Virus record (IMG/VR): IMGVR_UViG_3300042907_000292
Location: 1 to 23,852 of that record
Strand: one strand, 5' to 3'
Origin: a virus
Length of the DNA: 23,852 bases
The position numbers and the translations under genes were made by a program. Each line of letters opens with the position of its first letter. The stretch's first letter is position 1. This document shows, piece by piece, positions 7,269-15,240 of the stretch. A model generated the notes under the pieces. It searched no databases, had not been told where the DNA came from, and saw only the letters and a list, made by a program, of their open reading frames with translations.

Positions 7269-9047
7269 TTAGAACTGTCCAATTACTGTGGAGAATTCTA
7301 CGCCACTTCTTACGGCTACAAAATTTAGCTGAATAAAGTTAATTGATCTTGCTGGTTTGATGTAGATATCACCAACAAAAGCATTTCTGTCAATTACATC
7401 TGGGGTATTATTTGTTTCATCACAAATAACTTTGAAGTCAATAATACCACGACGACCTTTAACAGTTCTTAGATATGGTTCAATCATAGCAACGAACTGT
7501 GCTCTGGTAAACGCATCATTGAATTCGAATAGGCTATATCTTGCAGATCTGGAGATAGCTTTTTCTAGAGTAATGAATAGTCTACGAACATTGATTCTAT
7601 CAAATGCTGAAGGCTTTGCTTGCATGGTCTTGTCACCTAGTAGAACAACACCTTCGCCCTTCATGAAGATAACAGGATTAACACCATTTTTGTATAGTGC
7701 ATCTCTTTCTGTCAGATTTGGCGACCAAGCTAATTTAACAACATTTTTAATCTTGCCACGATTGAAACCGCCTGGAGAGAACCAAGGATCGGCAACAGAG
7801 TCAGTATAAGCACACAGACCAGCAATGTCAGCATTCAAAGGAACCCAACGATAAACGTTGTTGTAACGATCATATTGATATTTCCAACCGGAGTCAGAAA
7901 CCATATATGAACTGGATCTTGATAGAGTGTTTAGGAAGCTGTCATTATCTGTTACGATTCTTTCGACTTCTTGATTCGGTTTATTCACAACATCCGAGAA
8001 TCTTGGAGAAACGAATAACATCAAATCCTTTCTACCAACAGTTGGAGATTCGGATTCTGGTCCTAGAACAATTTCATCTAGAACATGTTGAGCAACTCCG
8101 ACACTAGAAGAACCAACGAATGCAAGAGAAATTTCGTATCTATCCTTATCTTTGAATCTATCCCAGTTTAATTCTAATGCTCCGTCAGAAGGAGTAGAAC
8201 CATTAGCACCACCAGTTAAAGTAACAGTATAGTTTGATGGAGAGTAGAATCCAGATCCCATAGTAAGATCCGAAGACAATTTGCCCCATGTTGTAGAAGT
8301 ATTCGAAAAATCTACTGGGTCCATTGCATAGATATACTGAGAATTTTGTTTTAGATATTCTTTGTAATAAGAACTTCTACCATTAATATCAACAGCATCA
8401 AATGATTTTGATAGAAATGCAAACTTCTCAATAATTGTATTTGCTTTTCCGGTAAATCCACCAGCAGAGTCGATAACAACAATATGTAATTCGTCATTGG
8501 CAACGTAGTTACCAGTCTTTTCAATGATATATTGAGAAGTTCCTGGAGCATTGTCGAAATAACGGGAATAATTCCAATCTGTAAAATCGGAATTTTTTGC
8601 ACAAATGGAAACTGTTAAAGAATTTCCTAGTGTTCCTGGATATCTAGCAGCAAATGGACCAAAAGAATTTGTATTATTAGCGTAGAAGTACGTAGATTCG
8701 AATGTATCTTGGTTTTTGCATAGCAAAGTTCTGCTAACATTTGCAGTAGCATTGTTTGCGGTATTTGCGTCAACAGTTCTTACTACATACAATGCGTTGG
8801 TATAAGATAAGAAGTTCGCGCAAGAAAAGAAAGAAACAGCAGAAAAAGAATTTTCTATTGTTGATACTGGTTTTCCAAAAACTTCTATTAATTGATTTTC
8901 GTCAGAAATCAATGAAGGATCGTCACATGGACCCCAGTTGAATTGTCCTACATAAGCTCCAACGGAGGTTGCTACACTAGGTACGATAGTGGTTAAGTCA
9001 ATTTCGTTGACAGCAATTCCAGGGCTTAGTTGATTAATTATGCTCAT
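7269..9047 (-). CDS. 18: Contractile tail sheath protein gp18
   Basis: Sheath subunits form the helical outer layer that contracts to push the tube through the cell envelope. At 592 residues it is somewhat shorter than T4 gp18 (659), the variable outer domains accounting for such differences in the family. The N-terminus has the conserved 'INQLSPGIAVNEIDLTTIVPSVATSVGAYVGQFNWGP'. The C-terminal third has the conserved sheath core: 'WSPNLTERDALYKNGVNPVIFMKGEGVVLLGDKTMQ', 'FDRINVRRLFITLEKAI', 'FEFNDAFTRAQFVAMIEPYLRTVKGRRGI', and a final beta strand that hooks neighbouring subunits. A strong AAAGGAG precedes the ATG. It is followed by the UUCG terminator. Confidence 0.97.
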   Translation of the reverse strand: MSIINQLSPGIAVNEIDLTTIVPSVATSVGAYVGQFNWGPCDDPSLISDENQLIEVFGKPVSTIENSFSAVSFFSCANFLSYTNALYVVRTVDANTANNATANVSRTLLCKNQDTFESTYFYANNTNSFGPFAARYPGTLGNSLTVSICAKNSDFTDWNYSRYFDNAPGTSQYIIEKTGNYVANDELHIVVIDSAGGFTGKANTIIEKFAFLSKSFDAVDINGRSSYYKEYLKQNSQYIYAMDPVDFSNTSTTWGKLSSDLTMGSGFYSPSNYTVTLTGGANGSTPSDGALELNWDRFKDKDRYEISLAFVGSSSVGVAQHVLDEIVLGPESESPTVGRKDLMLFVSPRFSDVVNKPNQEVERIVTDNDSFLNTLSRSSSYMVSDSGWKYQYDRYNNVYRWVPLNADIAGLCAYTDSVADPWFSPGGFNRGKIKNVVKLAWSPNLTERDALYKNGVNPVIFMKGEGVVLLGDKTMQAKPSAFDRINVRRLFITLEKAISRSARYSLFEFNDAFTRAQFVAMIEPYLRTVKGRRGIIDFKVICDETNNTPDVIDRNAFVGDIYIKPARSINFIQLNFVAVRSGVEFSTVIGQF

Positions 9048-9076
9048 ATATAATCTCCTTTAATAAAAAATATGTT

Positions 9077-9084
9077 TTATTATA
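9077..9084 (-). promoter_or_regulatory. Possible late-type promoter of gp18 (degenerate)
   Basis: TATAATAA on the minus strand ends 29 bases before the gp18 ATG, within an AT-rich leader. It differs from the late consensus TATAAATA and could equally be read as a -10 element. gp18 needs strong late expression and its gene is separated from gp17 by 440 bases, so a promoter here is expected; which bases form it is uncertain. Confidence 0.35.
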
Positions 9085-9138
9085 AATTATTTAGTAAATC
9101 ACACTTTTTCACCAAAGATTAGTTGGAATTTTAAGACG

Positions 9139-9146
9139 TATAAATA
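9139..9146 (+). promoter_or_regulatory. T4-type late promoter on the plus strand, facing away from gp18
   Basis: An exact TATAAATA lies in noncoding DNA on the strand opposite to all protein genes. Transcription from it would begin near 9152, exactly where the run of base-paired segments begins. The same box is used on the minus strand before gp22, gp19 and a fibre-region gene, so this phage evidently uses this consensus. There is no plus-strand reading frame of note downstream. Confidence 0.6.
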
Positions 9147-9151
9147 AACAC

Positions 9152-9452
9152 AGACAATTGCTATAGATAGCACATCATCAAGCAACATATAAAGTTGTTC
9201 TTGCGCTGATGGTCAACCCAATAGTTCAAAGCTCACGGCGGATAATGGCTCTATACGACGATAACCATTAAAGAATTGGATGTAGTTTCAAGTGCTACCA
9301 ATTTCTTACAGCTAGTTAAGACGAAGGTAAAAGGAGACAGCTAACCCCCCTTGTATACCTGTAATAAGGTTCTTCTACTTGAAATGCAAACCGAAATGGC
9401 TCCATACGATGACGTTTCAAAATTGCAACTTGCCCGTGTAGGGTAAGTTGCA
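9152..9452 (+). ncRNA. Candidate structured noncoding RNA between gp18 and gp17
   Basis: About 300 bases without a protein gene fold into successive helices on the plus strand. TGCTA/TAGCA with a TAGA loop (9159-9172). AGCAAC/GTTGTT inside CATCA/TGATG (9173-9211). TAATGG/CCATTA (9243-9270). AATTG..GTAG/CTAC..CAATT (9274-9303). TTGAAA/TTTCAA (9379-9420). A final 12-pair hairpin TGCAACTTGCCC/GGGTAAGTTGCA with loop GTGTA (9424-9452). The helix at 9181-9199 and the last hairpin each hold a G-U pair (9182-9198, 9432-9444) that exists only in plus-strand RNA; the minus strand would have mismatches. The loop at 9286-9293 is fully complementary to 9377-9384, a possible pseudoknot. A plus-strand late promoter precedes it. 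No T-run follows the last hairpin, so the 3' end is unclear. I match it to no known RNA family. Confidence 0.55.
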
Positions 9453-9489
9453 CCCAAAATTCACCCTCGATGACTAAAGTTAGATTAAA

Positions 9490-11196
9490 TTAACCTCTAA
9501 AGAAATTATCAAAAAGTTCTTTATAGATATCATCATTTTTAGTACCCAGATTAGCATTAACCCACAAAGTGCCATCTTCCTGATAGAAATCTAATTGCAT
9601 TCCATTTGTTGGACCAATTACAGGTAACATTTCATCGTCATCAAATTCTTCAAAATGTTCTATTTGTAATTGTCTTTTAATATCATGTGATACAATTTCT
9701 TTAAATAATTTTTGTGAAGCTAACCAAGCAAATATTACTAAAGTCATTGCTATGTCATCATTACAACCTTCTTCTGCTCTGTATGTTGGACCATCTACTA
9801 CAAATGTAGTTAGTTCAGAAATAGTTTCAAAATCATTAATGATTAGTTTATCATTTTCTATTAATGTTTTTAATGATGAACATCCTACTCTTTTAACCAA
9901 AGGACTCATCTTCAATCCAGAGAATGTTTTACCGGATCTTAATGAAATTGTTTGAGCTTTTTTATTCCCCGACGATACCCTAAAAACATTTTCATATCCC
10001 AAATCTTCTTGTAATATGTCTGCTACTTGTGGATTATTATTGATTTCCACCAAAACGTGTGCAGTGTTGTAATAATCCGCACATGCTTTGACAATAGCTG
10101 GTAATACCATAGGAGAAATATTATTGTTTCTATATACTGCTACTTGTTTATATGGAATTGCTGAAATATCAAACACAGAAAATGCAGAATAGTCTAAATT
10201 CTTTCCTTCCGAGACATCTACAGTAATTGCATATAAATGATCTCCAGATATGGGTTTTCCTGTATAATCATCAATTGTTTCTTTTACAGGTTGCTCGTAT
10301 ATTGTCATATTGGAATATTCGCCAATAGGTTCTTTGTACGGAAGACAAGCTAATTTTTCTCCAGAGATTAATGTATTGGTTGAACCGAGGAACGAACATT
10401 CAATTTCTTGTGCGAATTGTCTTTCTGAAGTATTTCTTATAAATTCTTCTTTCCACTTCTCATCTCTTCCCGGAACTTGAGTCCAGTGAACGTCGATACA
10501 TGAATAATCATTTTTTCCAGATTTTGCATCGGTAAAGATTTTATAGAATAGATTCATACCATTAGGAGTACTAATGATAGTGATCTTTGTTTTTTCGCCG
10601 GAAGAAATAACTGGATATACCGATGTAAAGAATTCTTCGGCTAGATTATTATGAACGTGGGCGAATTCGTCAAGTATGACATGGGTATAACTTCCGCCTC
10701 GCACTGCTGATGAAGATGTTGCGGCGGCGGTTACTTTCGATCCGTTTTCTAATTCAATATTACCTTTATTCCACACTACTACCCCTTGTTGCAAGAACAT
10801 GGGCAGATTTTCGTATGATCTTTGATACCTATCAAGAAGATCCCTAGCCAATGACCCTTTATTAGCAAGGATAACAATATTTTGTGTATCTTTAAATAGA
10901 GATGACCATAAAACATAACCTATAGTAGTTTGACTTTTACCAGATTGGCGACCAATTCTGCCTACAACGCGACGATTATCGTAAATAGTCTTGATCATCT
11001 CTCTTTGGAAATCATATAACTTGAAAGGGATCACACCCCTATCAACGTGAATGATTTTCATGTAATTTTCTATAAAATATATCGGATCTTGGGAACATTT
11101 TAAATATTCCTCTAGTTGCTCCTGAGTATATTCTAATTGAACATTACATCTTTTTAAGAGTGGATTCGCTCGGTAGCTATCACTCAAATCCGTCAT
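9490..11196 (-). CDS. 17: Terminase large subunit gp17 (packaging ATPase and nuclease)
   Basis: This motor docks on the portal, pumps DNA with its ATPase and cuts concatemers with its nuclease. The 568 residues fit T4 gp17 (610). ATPase domain: Walker A GRQSGKS at 82-88, Walker B THVILDEFAH with D176 and catalytic E177, and the coupling motif IISTPNG at 208-213. Nuclease domain (RNase H-like fold): D327 in TVDVSEG, E384 in LVEIN, and D480/D481 in CNDDIAMTL correspond to the three metal-binding acids of T4 (D401, E458, D542). Its ATG is one base after the gp16 stop, so the two are coupled. Downstream lies the 440-base noncoding region rather than gp18 directly. Confidence 0.98.
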   Translation of the reverse strand: MTDLSDSYRANPLLKRCNVQLEYTQEQLEEYLKCSQDPIYFIENYMKIIHVDRGVIPFKLYDFQREMIKTIYDNRRVVGRIGRQSGKSQTTIGYVLWSSLFKDTQNIVILANKGSLARDLLDRYQRSYENLPMFLQQGVVVWNKGNIELENGSKVTAAATSSSAVRGGSYTHVILDEFAHVHNNLAEEFFTSVYPVISSGEKTKITIISTPNGMNLFYKIFTDAKSGKNDYSCIDVHWTQVPGRDEKWKEEFIRNTSERQFAQEIECSFLGSTNTLISGEKLACLPYKEPIGEYSNMTIYEQPVKETIDDYTGKPISGDHLYAITVDVSEGKNLDYSAFSVFDISAIPYKQVAVYRNNNISPMVLPAIVKACADYYNTAHVLVEINNNPQVADILQEDLGYENVFRVSSGNKKAQTISLRSGKTFSGLKMSPLVKRVGCSSLKTLIENDKLIINDFETISELTTFVVDGPTYRAEEGCNDDIAMTLVIFAWLASQKLFKEIVSHDIKRQLQIEHFEEFDDDEMLPVIGPTNGMQLDFYQEDGTLWVNANLGTKNDDIYKELFDNFFRG

Positions 11197-11197
11197 A

Positions 11198-11644
11198 TTA
11201 ATTTATCTCTTTAATATTATCTTCGTTCATTTGTTTTACTAGTTTCGATAGCTCCGAAGTAGAACCGACAAATAGTGCATTCTTGATTGTTGTTTGACCA
11301 TCAGAAGAACCTTTTTGTTTGTAGTTTGATATTTCTCTCACTTTTTTGTGGAGATCAATCATTCTTTCGTTTGCTTCGATGGTATTTTTTAATAGCCCAG
11401 CAGCAACTTCAAAATCTCGTCCTTTTTCCGATTCTCTTGCTATAGCTAGAATATCATCAATTGCATCTTTACTTTTTTCTATCAATTCATGCATATTTTC
11501 TCTAGCAATTTCATAATCTTTTTTCAGATCTAATTCTAGAGTTTCGTGCGGAATTGAATCGTATGTTTTTTTGGGAAGATTAGACGGTTCTACAGGAGTT
11601 ACATCGAAGAACTCTTCCATATTTTTTTCAAATTTACTTGTCAT
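11198..11644 (-). CDS. 16: Terminase small subunit gp16
   Basis: The small terminase subunit forms rings that stimulate the gp17 ATPase and regulate its nuclease at packaging initiation. The 148 residues are close to T4 gp16 (164). Its middle (about 40-110) is a run of long charged helices, with KDYEIARENMHELIEKSKDA and 'FEVAAGLLKNTIEANERMIDLHKKVREI', the oligomerising coiled-coil core typical of T4-type small terminases. The C-terminal part is more variable. Position between gp15 and gp17, with one-to-four-base junctions, supports the call. Confidence 0.92.
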   Translation of the reverse strand: MTSKFEKNMEEFFDVTPVEPSNLPKKTYDSIPHETLELDLKKDYEIARENMHELIEKSKDAIDDILAIARESEKGRDFEVAAGLLKNTIEANERMIDLHKKVREISNYKQKGSSDGQTTIKNALFVGSTSELSKLVKQMNEDNIKEIN

Positions 11645-11648
11645 AGTA

Positions 11649-12689
11649 TTATGTATTTGGGTATTCTGTTACTATCGTATTTGCTGTCCAATAAGAATTT
11701 GCGTTGGCGTTTGTGGGATCTGCGGTTGTTGTTATTCTCATTGCTATTACAGTATTTACCGATGGAGCAATTGGGATATGTATAGATAGTGTTTCGGAAC
11801 CGATTATAGGTTGATTTAATTTAAAATCACCACAAACATCCGATATAATTATAGTATTTGCGTTTGCATCCCACAATTGAACTTTACCTGTCGCGTAGGC
11901 ATAATCCAAAGATTGTCCTTGATATACTAATTCTTTATTACCATAATCTCCATATCCATTAGGAAGTACAGTATATGATTTCGAGATTTCTCCTGTACAA
12001 CAAACTCCTTCTCCATCGAAATTTGAAGAAACTCCTGTAGAGGTTGAAATATTTAAAGTTGTATTTGCGATTAGTTTAGTATCTTTTATTGCACCGAATA
12101 TAAATGCTTTTACTGTAAATTTTAATGACCAAATTACTGTTCTTACTTCTGAATTGAAGTCTCCATCAGATTCTATTATTTGTTGAACATCGTTAAGAAC
12201 AATCGGAACTGATTTGGATATTCCCATTTCCGGAACAAGATTTAATTTCATTGAGTAATCCGGAGTAAAATAAGGAATTATTTGTTCGATTATTTGATTT
12301 CCGTCTTCGACATTTCTAGTATAAATTGTCAATGAAAATCCAAAATCATACGGTACTGGATTATACATTGAAAGAGCATTTGCTCCACCAGACGGACTAG
12401 AAGCAAAATTTTTGTTATTAGTATTTAATTTTCTAGAAGCATCATAATTAAATCCTACCATTTCATACGACATTCTAGGAAGTGCTATCTGAATTTTTTT
12501 CTGTAATTCCGGATCTCCTCTTAAACGTTTTACATATTTTTCGCCATCACCATATTCTATGGGAACAATAAATCTTTGATTTTCTGTATTATTAGGATTT
12601 TGTCTTATTAAAACGATATTATTAAATAATGAAGCAAATGCAATATTAATTTTTCTAATAGTTTTATAATAATTACTTAATGTTGTCAA
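11649..12689 (-). CDS. 15: Tail sheath stabiliser / tail completion protein gp15, with an extra C-terminal module
   Basis: gp15 forms the hexameric ring that caps the finished tail and binds the neck. Residues 1-205 match the T4 protein segment by segment, for example ALPRMSYEMVGFNYDA (69-84), MYNPVPYDFGFSLTIYTRN (108-126) and IIEQIIPYFTPDY (133-145). The protein is 346 residues against 272 in T4. The excess includes a module at about 248-298 that closely resembles one in gp14 (residues 191-243). The start is TTG, overlapping the gp14 stop as TTGA, with GGAGG seven bases upstream. No ATG occurs in frame before residue 73, which lies inside the conserved core, so TTG is the real start. Confidence 0.92.
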   Translation of the reverse strand: MTTLSNYYKTIRKINIAFASLFNNIVLIRQNPNNTENQRFIVPIEYGDGEKYVKRLRGDPELQKKIQIALPRMSYEMVGFNYDASRKLNTNNKNFASSPSGGANALSMYNPVPYDFGFSLTIYTRNVEDGNQIIEQIIPYFTPDYSMKLNLVPEMGISKSVPIVLNDVQQIIESDGDFNSEVRTVIWSLKFTVKAFIFGAIKDTKLIANTTLNISTSTGVSSNFDGEGVCCTGEISKSYTVLPNGYGDYGNKELVYQGQSLDYAYATGKVQLWDANANTIIISDVCGDFKLNQPIIGSETLSIHIPIAPSVNTVIAMRITTTADPTNANANSYWTANTIVTEYPNT

Positions 12690-13564
12690 AATAATCCTCC
12701 AAATGGATTAGATTCAGAGGTATCAATAAAATTATCTACCTGAGTTTCTATTACTTTATTATCCCAAGAATTTTCTTTTTGCGAATAATTCAAAGGATCG
12801 TATGTTTGTAATATGTATCTAGCATTACTAGAGTTTCCTATAATAGTTTCTGTATTAGAAAATACTCCAGAAATATTTGTAAGCGTTAAAGTATTTGCTG
12901 GATAATTCCAACCGTGTACTGTTCCTTTTGCCGTGGATGATAAAACATTAGCTCCTTGAAAAGCAATCTCATTGATTGTATAATTACCAGTTCCGGAGGA
13001 AACTATATATTCTATAGAATATGCATCCATTTCATTTATGATATCAATATCTTCGATACCAGTATTGATTTCATCGTTTGAATATTTGAATAGTTCTAAT
13101 TCAAGTTCCCAATAATATGGAGAAGATCTACCCAGAGTAAAGAAATCCGTAGCATCGTTTACAAATTTAATTTCATAAAGTTCTCCGGTTCCCGATAAAA
13201 ATGGAATATAAACTAAATCTCCTTCTCTTGGTCTTTGAAATTTATCTTGAGGAACTCTTTTAGCAAATGCTCTTCTTGGCATTTGAATTCTTATAGAGTT
13301 TTTAATTTCTAAGCCAAATTTGGAAAAAAATTCTCCGGACATTCCAGGATCTACAGAATTTGAAAGATAGACTTCTAGAGGATATGCTGCCTCAAATTTT
13401 TTAAGAGGATCATCTGAGAATACTAAATCCCTTGCTTGGTCATTTGAATTTGGTAAATAATAACAATCAAATCCCATGATTTTGACTGCTTCGTGAATTA
13501 AATCCTCAACAAGATTTTGTTCTGGCTTGGATTTGTAATTATTAAAAAATGCTGAAGTAGCCAT
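12686..13564 (-). CDS. 14: Neck protein gp14, with an inserted QG/IIG module
   Basis: gp14 and gp13 form the neck that closes the filled head and receives the tail. The 292 residues exceed T4 gp14 (256). Residues 22-95 match T4 closely: the CYYLP segment at 34-38, DLVFSDDPLKKFEAA at 46-60, and FFSKFGLEIKN at 79-89. REGDLVYIPF (113-122) and the C-terminal SNPFGGLF (near T4's ESSPFDNDF) also agree. The module at about 191-243 (NEIAFQG...GTVHGW...ANTLTL...IIG) is absent from T4 gp14 as I recall it and recurs in the neighbouring gp15. The gene overlaps gp15 by four bases; a homing endonuclease gene separates it from gp13. Confidence 0.93.
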   Translation of the reverse strand: MATSAFFNNYKSKPEQNLVEDLIHEAVKIMGFDCYYLPNSNDQARDLVFSDDPLKKFEAAYPLEVYLSNSVDPGMSGEFFSKFGLEIKNSIRIQMPRRAFAKRVPQDKFQRPREGDLVYIPFLSGTGELYEIKFVNDATDFFTLGRSSPYYWELELELFKYSNDEINTGIEDIDIINEMDAYSIEYIVSSGTGNYTINEIAFQGANVLSSTAKGTVHGWNYPANTLTLTNISGVFSNTETIIGNSSNARYILQTYDPLNYSQKENSWDNKVIETQVDNFIDTSESNPFGGLF

Positions 13565-13568
13565 TATT

Positions 13569-14357
13569 TTATATGTCCGATATTAATTTATATCCTTCCG
13601 GCTCTGTTCCCGGAAAACAATATTTAAATTTGTTTAATTCAATATTTATGTATTTTTTTCTTCCTATTTTGGATTCGGAAACTTTTTTTCGATTTTCTGG
13701 ATCGGCCATAGAATTTCTTTCTCCCATTCCTTTCCCTGTTCTGGATTGTTTTTGTTTTTCCACAGTTTCTTTTGAAGGTTTTTTCCCTAATCTACTTTTT
13801 GAGATTTTTTCTTTTGCTTCTTCTGTGTGCGAATAAGTCATTCCTAAAGCATATTGGTTTCCTATTAATGATTCGGAAATTTTTTTGGAAGTTTCTTCTT
13901 TCTGTTCTTCGGTTAGGTTTTCGTACCATTGTTTCATTATTTCGGAATGTTTGGATTTAAATTTTTCATCTTTAAATCTTTCGAGAGCTTTTTTTCTTAT
14001 TTTATTTTTGGTCGAGCGCCCACATTTTCTTCCATGTGATCCTTCACCGCCCAGAGTTAAATTGTAACCCTTGCAATCTATAAACCCACAATATGATTTA
14101 TATTCGAGGATGAAATAATTTTCCATTACATTTTTTGTATGTTCTCTATATTTAGATTGATATAGAACTTCCCACGAAAAATTATTAATTCCATATTTTC
14201 TAATTGCTTCATAAAATGCAGAAAAATGTTTATTATTTAGTTTTTCTGTGACATTTTTTATATGGTCTTTTTTCCTTTTATCAAAGTTTTGGGTAAAACC
14301 AATGTAGACTTTTCCGTTAATTACATTTTTTGCTTTATATATGGTATAAATATTCAT
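13569..14357 (-). CDS. Free-standing GIY-YIG homing endonuclease
   Basis: This 262-residue nuclease is of the T4 Seg / I-TevI kind. The N-terminal catalytic domain has TIY at 5-7 and YIG at 18-20 (the two halves of the GIY-YIG motif), Arg at 28, and the metal-binding Glu at 79. GYNLTLGGEG at 97-106 marks the end of the domain. Downstream are NUMOD3-like DNA-binding repeats: GRSTKNKIRKKALERF, 'YSHTEEAKEKISKSRLGKKPS' and NRKKVSESKIGRKK. The gene lies between intact gp13 and gp14, so it is intergenic and not inside an intron. Such genes cut the matching locus of phages that lack them and spread by repair. It follows a hairpin-containing gap (14358-14440) and has a good GGAG. Its stop is four bases from gp14, so the insertion is very compact. 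Confidence 0.93.
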   Translation of the reverse strand: MNIYTIYKAKNVINGKVYIGFTQNFDKRKKDHIKNVTEKLNNKHFSAFYEAIRKYGINNFSWEVLYQSKYREHTKNVMENYFILEYKSYCGFIDCKGYNLTLGGEGSHGRKCGRSTKNKIRKKALERFKDEKFKSKHSEIMKQWYENLTEEQKEETSKKISESLIGNQYALGMTYSHTEEAKEKISKSRLGKKPSKETVEKQKQSRTGKGMGERNSMADPENRKKVSESKIGRKKYINIELNKFKYCFPGTEPEGYKLISDI

Positions 14358-14392
14358 AGCTGAATCTCCTATATTAAAGTTTTGGATTTAGA

Positions 14393-14430
14393 GTAGGTGG
14401 GAATGCTGGTTCCGCGACCTACATTTTTTT
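14393..14430 (+). terminator. Hairpin plus T-run, terminator-shaped on the plus strand
   Basis: GTAGGT (14393-14398) pairs with ACCTAC (14417-14422), and inside it GGAA pairs with TTCC. Seven T follow at 14424-14430. The order fits a Rho-independent terminator for plus-strand transcription, although no plus-strand gene precedes it. On the minus strand the hairpin lies in the 83-base gap between gp13 and the homing endonuclease, where it could shape the leader of that gene; no T-run follows it in that direction. Confidence 0.5.
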
Positions 14431-14440
14431 AAAAATTAAT

Positions 14441-15187
14441 TTACCCCATCATTAGCTCGCACGGGAGTTCGTACTTATCTTGCATTTCCGCTTCGAGTTG
14501 TTTTATTTGTTGAAGAGCATCTTGATAGATATTATCACCATTTAAATTGATACCACCCGGAAGAGTTATCCCTTGGAATTTACGAAGATTCTCTCCCCAT
14601 TGACGTTTAATTAATGCAGTAGCATATTCTTTTATCCAACGATCATTATAAACATCATTAAAAATTTCTGGATCGATTAATTTATAACATTCAAATACTA
14701 ATTCTGTTCCTTCTGGACATTGGGAAGTTCCCCAACCCATATCAGCATATACTCTATTCTGATGTCTTTGAAATCTAATAGGAATTTCTCCGACAAATAA
14801 TAATTCCAAAGATCTTATATGTTGCATAGCTATTGTGTATGACAACATTGAAGTGGAAGAAAGATCCCAAAGATTATTAAGAATCAATTGATATCTAATA
14901 TCCCACATATAAGATTTAGAAAGAAGATTATTGAGAGGAAGAATTCTTGTCACGCCAGTAATAGAATCGTCTACTGAAATATATCTATTTTCAATATCCG
15001 TTGATGTTACAGTATGTTTTAAGTATGTTTTAATTACAGCATCGTAATGATAATCGGAATAAAATTGAAATGCGTCAGATATACGATCTTCAATCTGTTC
15101 ATCGGAAATATTAATTTCTATGACAGGAAAACCGAGTCTTCTTAGACAATAATCTTTTAATTCTTCTCTTGATGATACTGTTGACAT
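14441..15187 (-). CDS. 13: Neck protein gp13
   Basis: gp13 binds the portal after packaging, closes the head and, with gp14, forms the platform for tail joining. The protein has 248 residues (T4: 309). Family traits include the start 'SREELKDYCLRRLGFPVIEINISDEQIEDRISDAFQFYSDYHYD' (about 6-49), 'YMWDIRYQL' (93-101), the central RFQRHQNRVYADMGWG, and the conserved 'YNDRWIKEYATALIKRQWGENLRKFQGITLPGG', seen across T4-like phages. The C-terminal QDALQQIKQLEAEM is helical. It is the first neck gene of the 13-14-15-16-17 series and follows a 53-base AT-rich gap after the 219-aa unknown. Confidence 0.95.
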   Translation of the reverse strand: MSTVSSREELKDYCLRRLGFPVIEINISDEQIEDRISDAFQFYSDYHYDAVIKTYLKHTVTSTDIENRYISVDDSITGVTRILPLNNLLSKSYMWDIRYQLILNNLWDLSSTSMLSYTIAMQHIRSLELLFVGEIPIRFQRHQNRVYADMGWGTSQCPEGTELVFECYKLIDPEIFNDVYNDRWIKEYATALIKRQWGENLRKFQGITLPGGINLNGDNIYQDALQQIKQLEAEMQDKYELPCELMMG

Positions 15188-15240
15188 TTGAGTTTAAATT
15201 CCTTAGTTAATTTTAAATTTTAATTTTCATTAATAAGAAT

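Noticed and set aside
9422-9455. Hairpin as a terminator of gp17 on the minus strand
   Set aside because: On that strand the stem has an A-C mismatch and only four T follow; the plus-strand fold is more regular. Some bidirectional use is not excluded.
9048-9489. Group I intron, tmRNA, RNase P RNA or tRNA in the long gap
   Set aside because: Both flanking genes are complete and I found no P7-type core motif, no tag frame, no RNase P conserved block and no cloverleaf; a new or unlisted RNA remains the better reading.
14345-14352. TATAAATA on the plus strand
   Set aside because: It lies in the first codons of the homing endonuclease (Ile-Tyr-Thr) and arises from coding sequence; nothing downstream on the plus strand suggests a transcript.
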